64,000 nt of DNA from Proteles cristata cristata (GCA_017311185.1 JAESUZ010000335.1:246001-310000); one strand, 5' to 3'. Shown: positions 49,586-61,250, counted from the first letter of the stretch. The notes: generated by a model from the letters alone, not told the origin. Program-made: numbers and translations.

Positions 49586-49969
49586 GCCCACCATGCTGCT
49601 TTTCCTATGTATTTACTTATGTTAGAGAAAAACATATACTTGCATTATTCATCTTCTACAAACAGAACCAGCTCCTACCAGAAATAATAAAAATATCTGG
49701 ACACTGTCAGTGCTCCTAAATGTTCATTGCTCAATTTGAGGAAAAGTTTCCTTGATACGTTTGATCAAATGCCCAATCAAAAGATGCAAAAAATAAACAT
49801 ATTACGGGGGGTGGTAGCATTGAAAGTAATGAAATATTGGAGACGAGGATATAGATATTTGAAAAGCTCTGAATAAACACTCACAAGTACTTAAAGAGTT
49901 TTGGTAAGCAGGTTGAAAACAGTGCTTTGAAAGCCAAAGAGCTGTAACATTCAAAGGCAGTGTTTCTTA

Positions 49970-50160
49970 GGGTATGGTCTGATACCTCCCTCTATCAACA
50001 GAAAAATGTTGCTTAGTAAAAACAAAATTGCTTAGTAAAGTATGGACTCCAAGGCCCCACCCCTAAACTGACCCGGTTTTGGTAAGAGACCCCAAACAAG
50101 TACCAGCATACCAATCTGCAAAGGACACACAAGGCCCGCTTTCTTTAGTGTAAAGTTTGA
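49970..50160 (-). repeat. Possible MER5-type relic (copy 2)
   Basis: Counterpart of 47440-47625. Its centre lies within a stretch identical to copy 1 (50036-50221). Confidence 0.45.
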
Positions 50161-50899
50161 GTTGTTTTGGTAAATAGATGAAAGCTACGAAACTCAGCCG
50201 TCTGCAGGGACTTGTGAGACCCTGAAGTTCATGGAATGCATAATACCCCCTTTTTCACACAGGGCACAGATACTGCTCATTGGCCCCCAAACCAGGTGCT
50301 TCTGTCGGAATCAGTCCTGCTACCCAGGTCACAGTCAACCATAAAGATTATCCGGAGAAATGATCTGTATCTATATATGCTAGACACTCACTGATGAACC
50401 AGATGCTCACTGATGCTGGGGCAGGTGTGGGGTGGGTGGTAGGGGGAGGGCGTGGGGGAGATAAATGAAGAGAAGCAGACAAAACCAAGTGGTCAAGAAC
50501 TGATGGAGTTCACCCTAACTCCTAGCACGGCCGTTTCTTAAGTCTCCGGCGCTGAGGATGCCTCATTTGGTGCCTCCATTCTGTGATGATATGGCAGTGC
50601 TTGTGCAATGGTAATAAATACAGAGAGTATAACATGCTACCTTTGTTTGCATTAGACAATGTCAACAGGAAGAGTAGGAAAACCCTCAGTTTTTACTTCA
50701 TTGGTAGCCACTAATAGATCTGAATGTTACAGTGCCTCCTAGGAGGCAAGGTTCTTGCCAAGAGAAGTACAACGCTAATACTAACCCTTCCAAGGGTTCA
50801 TTCGAGAGTGTACTGAACAGCAGCATGGATCTTTAATGTGATTAGAAAAATCAGGACGGATTTCTCCATGACCCACAAGTATTATATTCTAGAATTCTT

Positions 50900-51118
50900 T
50901 TTTTTAAATGTTTTATTTATTTCTAGGAGACAGAGAGAGAGACAGCATGAGCAGGGGAGGGTCAGAGAGAGAGGGGGCCACAGACTGAAACAGGCTCCAG
51001 GCTCTGAGCCGTCAGTCAGCACAGAGCCCGACGCGGGGCTCGAACCTACAAACTGTGAGATCATGACCTAAACGAAAGTCAGACGCTTAACCGACTAAGT
51101 CACCCAGGCGCACCATAG
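50900..51118 (-). mobile_element. SINE, young subfamily, absent from copy 1
   Basis: Reverse-oriented young copy. Flanked by ATTCTAGAATTCTT (50886-50899) and ATTCTAGAATTTTT (51119-51132). Copy 1 has the uninterrupted pre-insertion site ATTCTAGAATTCTTATAAG at about 48351. Confidence 0.95.
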
Positions 51119-51222
51119 ATTCTAGAATTTTTATAAGTTTGCTTGATGCATTGACAAGCAAAGGAAACCTAGGAGGGATTTAGTGAGGCCACGTGCCCTA
51201 GAAATATGGGAAATAATTTTTG

Positions 51223-52835
51223 ACTGGGAGAAGTAGTAAAGGAATGGCTCCTAAAAGAAACCAACCATTCCACCTTGTAGCTGTGCCGTGGCCTGACATG
51301 CTCATACATGTAATGCATCTTGAAGAGGCTCAGTGGTAAAAATATTGGTATTCCTAGTATAACGACTGCTAACATTTTCCCCAAGATTTCGTTGTAGGTC
51401 ATAAAGAAATCAGCAGCTCTGTCATTCCATGGAGCTGGCTGCAGATGACATTGCTGCCTTAAGGGAGTGCAGTCTATATAGCCTGCTTTGTGAATAAAAT
51501 TCTCTTTGTGAATGCCACAGGTAGCAGCCTTTCTGTTTCAGCTGAGAACGCCCCTACTGGATAGAGCTTGCATTCATTCAATGTGATGATAAGATAGTAT
51601 CACATTATATTAGCACAAACAACGTCAATAATGTCACATTTATTGAAGGTAGAATTATTAGCAATAAAATTGAACAGATGCCATTGTAGAAAAGATGCCA
51701 GAAAAGTTTCGCAGTTGAAGTAGAATTTTGAGAATCCCAGCATTGTGTGCTAAAAGCATACCTTCACAGAGTAAACTGTGGTGTCCTTGATTCTCTCTGT
51801 TACAACATAACGAAGCTTAGGACTGTTGTTCCTCAGCAGTCTTTATAGAAGCCCAGGGTAGAGAAAGGTTTACCTAATCGCAGAGAGTAAAGTGAAAGAG
51901 GGCTTTGGATCCACAAACCCCTACCACCAGTAAGTAGCCTGAACAACTATGAGACTGCAGACACAGGCTACCTTTCATAAAAGGAAAGGATGACTTGCAG
52001 GGTGAAATCCAGTATCAGCAGAAGCAAGAGCCATGGAAAATCACTCCCAGGTCTTGAGACACAATGCAAGGACTGCCTACGTGTGCCAGCTGAACTTCAA
52101 AATTGCTATGGACCAGCGACTCATGAGAACCTCCTTCCTTCCTTTGAGAACAACAGTGTCTTTGCTGGTTATTTATCACGTGCCCGTGTTGGTTGTATCC
52201 TTAATTCATAGGATTTCATATTTAGAGAAAGTGTGGTCAAGGACCAGTGCACCCAAGGAGACTCAACAACAGCATGATCTAATTTAGATAACAACACACT
52301 GGACTTTGAGCTGAAGATACAAAGGCTTGAGGGGTCAAGAGGGAGGACTATTAGGATAGGGTGGGGATCTTCTGCATTCAGGATGAAAATAAATAATTTG
52401 AGGTCACCGAGTACACTGTGTCAGTCTAAAATATGCTCACGCATTCTCTTTTAAGCCCTTTACAAGGAGGACCTTCTTTCTCTTTGCCTTAAGCATAGGC
52501 CAACTTCAGGAATGATTTTGGGAAATCGGAGACAGTGAAAGCGATAGCGAGTCAGAAACACGATAAAGAGTAGATGTGGGAACTCCAATGGTGTTATGAT
52601 CAGGGACCAATCTAAGAAAGGGGCATGTGCCCATTGCAACCTAGAGGTCTACACCTATAAAAATTATCAATTACATTTGAGAGTAGAACAATGGTATTTT
52701 CAGACATGCAAAGACTCAGGACATTTGACTCTATGTTCTGAGGTCAGCTATCTGAGGAGGTACTCCAGGAAAATAAGGAGAGAAAAAAGAAAGACAAAAT
52801 AGAACTATTAAAGGCCAACATTAGCATCGTGTTTA
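51223..52835. other. No gene or recognised repeat
   Basis: Unique-looking sequence. Overlapping open frames at 51990-52287 show no domain; treated as chance frames. Confidence 0.4.
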
Positions 52836-52839
52836 TTTT

Positions 52840-53045
52840 TGCAGTCGCGGCTCTGGGTGCTTTTCACACATTACATTTAAGCATACAGCAATCTTATAAA
52901 TTATATACAATTACTTATTTATCTTATAGATGATAAAATATAATTATAAAGAAGATGAATAAGTCACCCAAGTTCACACAGTGAGTAAGTGGTAGAAATG
53001 AGGTCTTATCCCAGGCAGTCTGGCTCAGTAGTCCATGCTATTAAA
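52840..53045 (-). mobile_element. MIR (ancient mammalian SINE)
   Basis: Reverse-oriented MIR phrases: TCACACATTACATTTAAGC, CAAGTTCACACAGTGAGTAA, GTGGTAGAAATGAGG and CCCAGGCAGTCTGGCTC. Confidence 0.85.
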
Positions 53046-53049
53046 AGCT

Positions 53050-53700
53050 CCTGACCTTACCAGAGAGTCCTATTACCATTAAACCATGGAAAGAAACTGC
53101 AGCAGGAGCAAAGGAAAACTGCAGGATGAAAGCCACGAAGCAGACCTACAGCTTCAACAGGCTATACTGAGGCAGGAGGAGAGAAGGGTCCAGTAAGACA
53201 ACTCCAAGGGTAAACAAGAAGATGGCATAAATGGCGTGACTTGAGAACACTGAATGAGTGCAGGAAAGCAAAGAAATGCAACTATAAAATTAGGGAAAAC
53301 CAAAAATATCTATAAGATGGTGTTAGTCTGAATGAACCAACTGAATTCTGGCTTGGTGTAAAGCATTGACGGAGTACAGAGAAAAAATAATTCAGTTCAC
53401 CTTGATGCTAGACCTGTGCTCATTCCAGTGGTCCAAGGATCCAAGGACAAAGTCGTAGTTGTAAGGTTTGCATATTACTTACATACTTACATAATCACAT
53501 TAATGCAAACTGTTTATTGATTTTCACGATTTACAATCAACTAATAACAATCTACAGAGACTAGATTGCAGTGTACAATACCAATGTTAACGACAATGAC
53601 AAACAGATGTCCAAAGCTGATGAGAGAGAGAGAAAGTGCAGAAAGGACAAGGAGGACGTTTATCTTATAATGGAGGGAGGGAAGAATGATAGAAGAAGTG
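53050..53700. other. No gene or recognised repeat
   Basis: A-rich unique sequence. The 122-codon frame starting at 53571 runs into a SINE and is not credible as a gene. Confidence 0.4.
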
Positions 53701-53720
53701 AAATAGAAGTCTCTAGTTTA

Positions 53721-53954
53721 TTATTTTTTAATGTTTTCTTTATTTCTGGCAGAGAGAGAAAGAGAGAGAGAGAAAGAGAGAGAGAGAACGTGAGCAGGGG
53801 TCAGAGAGAGAGGAAGATACAGAATCTGAAAGAAGCTCCAGGCTCTGAGCTAGCTGTGAGCACAGAGCCTGATGTGGGGCTCAAAACCATGAACTGTGTG
53901 ATTTTGACCCGAGCTGAAGTCGGAAGCTTCACCGACTGAGCCAGTCAGTTGCCC
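53721..53954 (-). mobile_element. SINE, older subfamily, with target-site duplication
   Basis: Reverse-oriented copy with a long (GA)n. Flanked by TAGAAGTCTCTAGTTTA (53704-53720) and TAGAAGTCTCCAGTTTA (53955-53971), one mismatch. Confidence 0.9.
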
Positions 53955-53986
53955 TAGAAGTCTCCAGTTTAAAATTCCATCTTAAA

Positions 53987-54118
53987 GGGTGCCTGGGTGG
54001 CTCAGTTGATTAAGCATCCAACTCTGGATTTTGGCTCAGGTCACGATTTCTGTTCCATGAGATTAAGCTGAGCATCAACTTTGGCGCTGACCATGGAATT
54101 CTCTCTGTCTCTCTCAAA
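53987..54118 (+). mobile_element. SINE, older subfamily, internally deleted
   Basis: GGGTGCCTGGGTGGCTCAGT, TTTTGGCTCAGGTCACGATT and a short CTCTGTCTCTCTCAAAAAC end. The middle is shortened. Confidence 0.8.
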
Positions 54119-54154
54119 AACATATGCCCATCCATCCATCCCATTATATCTTGT

Positions 54155-54560
54155 GATGGTTAATTTCATGTTACAACTTGACTGAGCCACAGGGTGCCCA
54201 AATATTTGGTTAAACATTATTTCTTGTGAGTGTGTCCGGGACATTTCTGCATACAGTTAACATCTGAATCAGTAGACTAAACAAAACAAGATCGGCCTCC
54301 CAACAACTGGGGGAAGGGGGGCTTCTCTAATGTATTGAAGACCTAAATAGAGTAAAAGGCAGAGTAAGATCAATCCACTCTCTCTATCTGACTGTCTTTA
54401 AGTTGGGACATTGATCTTCTCCGACCTTCAGAGTTGCACATGGAATGGAACATACATCATAAGCTCTCCTGATTCTTAGGCTTTTGGACTCTGTCTGAAA
54501 CTAAACCCCTGGATCTCCCAGGTCTGCCCTAGTCAGCCTCTGTGATCCTGTGAACCAATT
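54155..54560 (+). mobile_element. Ancient LTR-like relic (class uncertain)
   Basis: Phrases GTGATGGTTAATTTCATGTT, ACAACTTGACTGAGCCACAG, GGTGCCCAAATATTTGG, AACATCTGAATCAGTAGAC, TTAAGTTGGGACATTGATC and CTCTGTGATCCTGTGAACCA follow a well-known old mammalian repeat. I take it to be an LTR-type element; the name is uncertain. Confidence 0.5.
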
Positions 54561-55175
54561 CCTATTGATCCCGAGTCTCTGCAGACCTTACTTAATACAC
54601 ATATGTAACTCTATCCACTGTGTCTCTTTGTCCTCAGGTCCAGTTCCTGCCTTTCTGCTACACACTGTTTTTCCTGGGTTCCTTGCCAACTGGTTTCCAG
54701 AATGGTTTGACCCATGGAGGCTTGGCTGGAGAAATAGAGGAATATATATCCTCAGATATTTTTATCTCTCCCAATCCACCTTCTAGCAGCTATTTTATCT
54801 CTTCAGAGATTCTAGCTCCTTTCTGAGCAGCCTCTTCTCTCATGTTCCCCGCTCCTTCTAGACACGGTGGTGAGTTTCTCCAGGCCTGGGGTTGGAAACT
54901 ACTTTCTGAGGATACTAACTCCTGATTGCTCTGCCATCCTATTTTGGATTCTTGGATATCCCATCCCACTGGCAACTTTTTAAAAATACTTATCTTGATT
55001 CATTGGCTGGTAGAACTGGATTAAAACAGAAATAAAGACGCAGATTCAGGAACATATTAGAAGGTGAGGGAACATGAGACAGGTGGCTTAAGTGACCTAT
55101 ATGTCATCTTCACATAGGAAGTCAGTAGAGGCTGCCTAAAATTGATTAATCTATAAGCAGCAGTATGGTATATAG
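54561..55175. other. No gene recognised
   Basis: Open frames at 54550-54826 have no domain. Nothing else recognised. Confidence 0.4.
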
Positions 55176-55179
55176 CTCA

Positions 55180-55640
55180 CAATTATGAAGATAATCAAGA
55201 AAATGATAATAAAAAAGCTCTGTAATACTTAAAAGTGTTGCCTCTAATAATGGAGACAGTAGAGAGACCTGTGTTTGCCAGGGACACAGGGGTACGGGGG
55301 AAATGAATAACAGATGAAGCACAGGGAGTCTGTACAGTAGTGAAACTATTTGGTATGAGAGCGAAATGCTTAGAAACAAGATATAATCAATTTGCCGAAA
55401 CTCCCAAGCTTCACAACACAATGAACACTCAGATAGACTTCAAACTTTAGTAAATGATAGTATTCACATTGGCTCATCAGTTGTGAGAAACGCAGTCCAA
55501 TGAGGCAAGATGCTTACACTAGGGGAATCTATGTGTTGGGGATGCGAGGCAGGAGGGACAACAGGGGAACTCTGTGCTTCCCAGTCCCTGTTTCCTGTAA
55601 ACCTAAAACTGTGTTAAACAATAAACTCCCTAATGAAACA
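55180..55640 (+). mobile_element. Old L1 3'UTR
   Basis: Phrases TGTGTTTGCCAGGGACACAG, GCACAGGGAGTCTGTACAG, GGCTCATCAGTTGTGAGAA, TTTCCTGTAAACCTAAAACT and GTGTTAAACAATAAACTCC match the 3' terminus of old mammalian L1 families. Confidence 0.7.
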
Positions 55641-55664
55641 AAGGAAGGAAGGTGGGATGGGGGG

Positions 55665-56165
55665 GAGAGAGCTATGTAAAAGACATGGATGAAATTTCAA
55701 TGTGCATTACTAAGTGAAGGAAGCCGATCTGGAGGGGCATATGCTTTATGATTCTAACTATAATGACATTCTGGAAACAAGCAAACAAACCGCAGACAAA
55801 GCAAAACTCAGAGACGCTCTCAGGGCTTAGGGGGAGAGAGAAAATGGTGAAATGTGGAGCACAGAGCATTTTTAGGGTGGTATAACTATTTTATATGGTA
55901 GTGCAATCATACATACATGACGTTACATATCTGTCAATACCGACGAAATCATACAACACAAAGAGTGAACCTAACGTTGGGCAAAGATTATGTGTCATTC
56001 AAGAATGGTTTATGCATAAGTTATAATAAATGTATCCACATGAATGCAACATAGTAATACCTACAGAACCTGGTGGGGATGGGGAACTCTGTATTTGCTG
56101 TGCAATTTATCTCTCAACCTAAAACGGTCATTGAAAAAATGCTGTTGTAAAAAAACTCTGAGATG
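55665..56165 (+). mobile_element. Second old L1 3' end
   Basis: Phrases TTCTAACTATAATGACATTC, TGGTATAACTATTTTATATG, AATCATACAACACAAAGAG, TGAACCTAACGTTGGGC and ATCTCTCAACCTAAAACGG again follow an old L1 3'UTR. Adjacent to, but separate from, the one before it. Confidence 0.7.
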
Positions 56166-57178
56166 CATACTTGTTGTCTCTGGAGAAGAGCTTTGGGTAA
56201 AAGAGAGCCTTTTTGTTTTGTATTCTATGTCTTTCTCAGCGATTTAGATGTGTTTTTTTAACCATTTGTATAATGGATTGAACATTTCCAATTAAAAAGA
56301 TTTGTATTTCCCTGTTGACAGGGATGCTGAGCATTGTTTCATGTGTCTGTTGGCCATCTGGATGTCGTCTTTGGAGAAGTGTCTGTTCATATCTTCTGCC
56401 CGTTTCTTCACTGGGTTGTTTGTTTTTCGGGTGCGGAGTTTGGTGAGTTCCTTATTGATTTTGGATATTAACTCTTTACCTGACATGTCACTTGCAACTA
56501 TATTTTCCCATTCCGTGGGTTGCCTTTTAGTTTTATGGATTGTTTCCTTTCCCGTGCAGAAGCTTTTTATCTTGATGAGGCCCCAGTAGTTTATTTTTGC
56601 TCTTGATTCCCTTGCTTTTGGAGATGTGTCAAGTAAGAAATTACTGCGGCGGAGGTCAAGGAGCTTGTTTCCTGCTTTCTCCTTTAGGGTTTTGATGGTT
56701 TCCTGTTTCACATTGAGGTTATTATCCATTTTGAGTTTATTTTTGTGTATGGTGTGAGAAAATGATCTAGTTGCATTCTGATGCATTTTGCTGTCCCGTT
56801 CTGCCAACACCATCTGTTAAAGAGGCTGTCTTTTTTCCATTGTATATTATTTCCTGCTTTGTCAAAGATTAGTTGGCTGTATCGTTTTGGTTCCAAATAT
56901 GAGTCCTCAATTCTATTCCATTTGTCTATGCGTCTGTTTTTGTGCCAATACCCTACTGTCTTGATGATGGCAGCTTTGTAGTAGAGGTTAAAGTCTGGGA
57001 TGGTGATACCTCCCGTTTTGGTTTATTCTTCCATATTAATTTGACTATTCAGGGTCTTTTGTAAGGTTGCATACAAATTCAAGGATAGTTTGTTCCAGTT
57101 TTGAGAACTATGCTGGTGTAATTTTGATTGGAATTGCATTGAATGTGTAGATTGCTTTGGGTAGTAATCACATTTTAA

Positions 57179-57407
57179 TGTTTTTAAAATTTTTTAATGT
57201 TTCATTTATTTCTTGGGGAGAGAGAGAGAGAGACAGCGTGAGCAGGGGAGGGTCAGAGAGAGAGGGAATCACAGACTCTGAAATAGGCTCCAGGCTGTGA
57301 GCCGGCAGTCAGCACAGAGCCCGACGCGGGGCTCGAACCCACAAACCGCGAGGTCATGACCTAAGCGAAAGTCCGACGCTTAACTGACTAAGTCACCAAG
57401 GTGCCGC
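57179..57407 (-). mobile_element. Young SINE inserted in the - strand L1
   Basis: Complete reverse-oriented copy. A 20-bp duplication GGGTAGTAATCACATTTTAA at 57159-57178 recurs with one change at 57408-57427. Confidence 0.96.
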
Positions 57408-59065
57408 GGGTAGTAATTACATTTTAAATATATTTATTCTTCAAATCCATGAGCGTGGAATGTGTTTCCATTTCTTTGTGTCTTCTTCAATTTCCTTCAT
57501 ATGTTTTCTATAGTTTTCACCTACAGATCTCTTGTATCCTTGACTAGGTTTATTCCTAGGTATTTTATGTTTTTTATTTTTTATTTTTGTGCAATTGGGA
57601 ATGGGATTCGTTTCTTGATTTTTCTTTCTGTTGCTTCAGTATTGGATTTATAAAAATGCAACCAATGTGTGTACGTTGATTTTATACCCTGCAACTTTGC
57701 TGAATTATTGGGTCAGTTCTAGGAGGCTTCTCTTGGAGTCTGTACGGTTTTGTATGTAGGGTATCACGTCGTCTGTGAAAAGTGAAAGTTTTACTTCTTC
57801 TTTGCCAATTCTGATGCCTTTTATTTCCTTTTGTTGTCTGATGGCTAATGCTAGGACTTCCAGCACTGGGGGGGGCCCTGTTGTGTTCCTGATCTCAGGG
57901 AGAAAGCTCTCAGTTTTTGCCCGTTGCGGATGATGTTAGGTTTTTATGATGTTTAAATGAGTTCCTTCTATCTCGATTTTCTCGAGGATCTTTCTTCAGA
58001 AGAGATGCTGTAGTTTTTGAAGTGCTTTTTCTCCAGCTAATGACACGATCATATGATTTTTATCTTTTCTTTCGTTATATGATGCATCACATTGATTGAT
58101 TTGTGAATATTGAAACAGGCCTGTAACCCAGGAATGAATCCCACTTGTTCTTAATGGATAATTCTTTTTAAGTACTGTTGAATTGGTTTGCTAATACCTT
58201 ATTGAAGATTGTTGCATCAGTATTCATCAAGGATATTCGACTGTAGTTCTCCTTGTTTGCTGGGTCTCTGTCTGGCTTGGGAATCCACGTGATGCTGGCT
58301 TCATAAAATGAATCTGAAAGTTTCCCTTCGGTTTCTATTGTTTGGAATAGTTTGAGAAGAATGGGCATTAATTCTGTTTTAAATGTCTGGTAGAAACCCC
58401 TAGGGCAGCCATATAGCCCAGGACTCTTATTTGTAGGGATATTTTTGAGAACTGATTCGATTTCCTCACTTGTCTATTCAGGTTTTCTATCTCTTCCCAT
58501 GTGCATTTTCGTAGGGAGTGTTTAGGAATTTGTCCATTTCTTCTAAGTTGTCCAGTTTGTTGGCATATAGTTTTTCATAGTATTCCCTGATTAATGCTCA
58601 TATTTCTGAGAAGATGGTTGTAATCAGCTCATCTTCATTTATGATTTTGTCTATTTGATTGTTCTCTCTTTTCTTTTTGAGAAGCCTGGCTAGCAGTTTG
58701 TCAATTTTGTTTATTTTTTCAAGAAACCAACTATTGGTTTCATTGATCTGTTCAACTGTTTCTTTGGTTTCAATACTGTTTATTTCTGCCCTGATTCATG
58801 TTATTTCTCTTTTTCTGTTGGTTTGGGGTGCCCTTGTTGCTCTCCCTCTAGTTGTGTTAGGTGCGGTGATAGATTTTTGCACTTGGGTTTTTCTAATTTC
58901 TTGAAATAGGCTTGAAGTGCAATGTACTTTCCTCTAAGGACTGCTTTCGCCACTTTCCATAGAGTTTTGATTGCTGTAGTCTCCTTTTCATTTGTTTCCA
59001 TATATGTTATATTTTCTTCTATAATTGCCTGATTGGCACATTCATTCTTTAGTAGGGTGTTCTTT

Positions 59066-59509
59066 TTCTTCTCCATGTCTTTTTTTTTAATATTTTTATT
59101 TCTAGGAGAGAGAGACAGCGTGAGCAGGGGAGGGTCAGAGAGAGAGAGGGAGATACAGATTCTGAAATAGGCTCCAGGCTCTGAGCTGGCAGTCAGCACA
59201 GAGCCCGACGTGGGGCTCGAACCCACGAACCACGAGATCATGACCTAAGCGAAAGTCGGACGCTTAACCGACTAAGCCACCCAGGCGCCCCTCCATGTCT
59301 TCTTTGTTAAATTTATTTCTGGGAAAGAGAGAGAGAAGAGGGGAGGAACAGAAAGAGAGGGAGACACAGAATCTAAAGTGGACTCCAGGCTCTCACCTAG
59401 CTCCTACCTGTCAGCACAGAGCCCGATGCGGGGCCAGAACCCACGAACTGTGGGATCATGACCTGAGCCGAAGTCGGACTCCCAACCGACTGAGCCTTCT
59501 GGGCTCCGC
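59066..59509 (-). mobile_element. Older SINE whose tail received a young SINE
   Basis: The outer flanks TAGTAGGGTGTTCTTT at 59050-59065 and 59510-59525 are a 16-bp target-site duplication of the older SINE. Its body is 59302-59509 and its tail begins at 59066. The young SINE at 59082-59290 sits inside that tail. Confidence 0.9.
59082..59290 (-). mobile_element. Young SINE nested in an older SINE tail
   Basis: Complete young copy flanked by CTCCATGTCTT at 59071-59081 and 59291-59301. Both flanks lie within the tail of the older SINE. Confidence 0.93.
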
Positions 59510-60334
59510 TAGTAGGGTGTTCTTTCGCCACCAAGTTTTTTGGGATTTCCAGATGTCTTCCTGTGATTGATTTCGAGTTTCATAGCATTGTGATCTGAAA
59601 GTGTGCATGGTATGATCTCAATTCATTTACATTGATAGAGGGCTGCTTTATGTCCCAGTATGTGATCTTTCTTACAAAAAGTGCCATGCGCACTTGAGAA
59701 GAATGTGAATTCCATAACCTCAGGATGTAGAGTTCTAAATATATCTGTCAAATCCATCTGGTCCAATGTGTCATTTAAGTCCATTGTGTCTTTATTGATT
59801 TTCTGTCTAGTTGATCTGTACATTGCCGTATGTGGAGTATTAAACTCCCCTGCTATTAGCACATTCTTATTGATAAGACTGCTTGTGTTTGTGATTAATA
59901 GTTTTATGTATTTAGGTGCTTCCATATTCTGTGCATAGACATTTATGATTGTTAGTTCTTCCTGATGGATAGACCCTTTAATTATTATCTAATGCCCTTC
60001 TTCATCCCTTGATACTGTCTTTTCTTTAAAGTCCAGTTTATCTGATATAAGTATAGTTACTCCAGTTTGTTTTTGTTTTTGTAACTCCACCCCCTTACTT
60101 TCAAACTGAGGGTGCCTCCTCTGTAAAATGAGTTTCTTGTAGACAGCAAGTAGATGGATTTCGGGTTTTTTTTATTTTTTTAACCATTCAGCTACCCTGT
60201 GTCTTTTGATCGGGGAATTTAGTCCATTTACATTCATTGTTATTGAAATATATGAGTTTAGAGTTCTTGTGTCGTTTGTGGGATTCATCCTTGTGGTGTG
60301 TCTCTAGCATCATGTGTTCCTTGCAACATTTCCC

Positions 60335-61221
60335 TCAGGGAGTCCACTTCAGGATTTCTTCTACAGCTAGTTTAGTGGTGACAAATTCTTTCAATTTTTG
60401 TTTATTTGGGAAGAATTTTTACCTCCCGTTCTATCCTGAATGACAGGCTTGCTGGATGGGGGATTCTTGGCAGCATATTTTTTCTGTTCATCACATTGAA
60501 GATCTCCTGCCATTCCTTTCTGGCCTGCGACGTTTCAGTGGATACATCTGTCAACACTCTGATAGGCATCTCTTTGTATGTTAGGGCCCTTTTCTCCCCA
60601 GCAGCTTTCAGGATTCTCTTTGTCCTTATATTTTGGCATTTTCACTATGATATGTCGTGCAGAATATTGATTCAAGTTACATCTGAGGGGAGTTCTCTGT
60701 GCCCCTTGAATTTCAACGTCTACTTCCCTCCCCTGGTTGGGGAAGTCCTCTTCTATAATGTGTTCCAGGACTCCTTCAGCACCTTTCCGTGTCTCTTCGT
60801 CTTCTGGGATTCCTATGATATGGATATGGTTCCGTTTGATTGTATCGCTGACCTCTAGAACTCTTCTTTCATGTTCCTGGACCAGTTTGACTCTTTTTGT
60901 CTCAGTTTCTTTTTCTATAGTTGTGTCTTCTAAATCACTTATTCTCCTTTCTGCTTCTTCAATCTGTGCAATGGATGCCTCAAGTTCATTATGTATCTCA
61001 TTTATCGCATTTTTAAATTCATCGAAAGTATTTTGATGCACCATAGTGACGGCCATCGTTTCTCTGCTGTGCTCCATGCTTTTTTCTAGCCAAGCGATTA
61101 ATTTTATGATACTGTTCTAATTCTTGTTCAGTTATTTTGCTTATTTCTCTGTTTTCAGCAGTTTTTTAGGTGTCAGTTCTTCCTGAAATTTCTTTGGAAG
61201 AGAGCTCTTTTGTTTCATCAT
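60335..61221 (-). pseudogene. LINE-1 ORF1 relic
   Basis: ORF1 of the - strand L1, start ATG at 61221 (MKQKSSLPKKFQEELTPKKL-type N-terminus) and stop at 60335-60337; about 0.89 kb, the normal size. A frameshift just after the N-terminal segment introduces a stop. The longest open part is 61077-60535 (180 codons) and spans the coiled coil (INEIHNELEASIAQIEEAER) and the RNA-recognition region (HIIGIPEDEE). It then shifts frame. Confidence 0.88.
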
Positions 61222-61250
61222 TTTTGTTACCTTTCTATCTCTTGTTAGTT

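Larger units (their letters stand above)
48457..51222. repeat. Tandem segmental duplication, copy 2
   Basis: Second direct copy, starting abruptly with TTCCACTCAGGTCATGATCT (the inside of an older SINE) and ending near 51222, where homology to copy 1 fades. It is longer than copy 1 mainly because two SINEs (48625-48859 and 50900-51118) inserted after duplication. It also has a local repeat TTGCTTAGTAAA near 50008-50038. Confidence 0.95.
56302..60288 (-). pseudogene. LINE-1 ORF2 relic, 3'-truncated
   Basis: Endonuclease/reverse-transcriptase gene of the - strand L1. It starts at the ATG complementary to 60286-60288 with the usual MNPTNDTRTLN-type N-terminus. Endonuclease text is at about 59623-59925 (GEFNTP motif, where GDFNTP is usual) and the linker near 58801-59000. 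Reverse-transcriptase text runs through 57800-58500, with the FYEASITWIPKPDRDPA segment at 58168-58368. The C-terminal region is open at 56292-56813. Open segments lie in different frames, and SINEs split it at 57179-57407 and 59066-59509. Confidence 0.85.

Noticed and set aside
53571..53939. 122-codon frame with an Arg/Glu-rich segment
   Set aside because: The charged segment is the (GA)n part of a - strand SINE at 53721-53954.
60535..61077. 180-codon - strand frame with a coiled coil
   Set aside because: It is the central part of a broken L1 ORF1, bounded by frameshifts and a dead ORF2.
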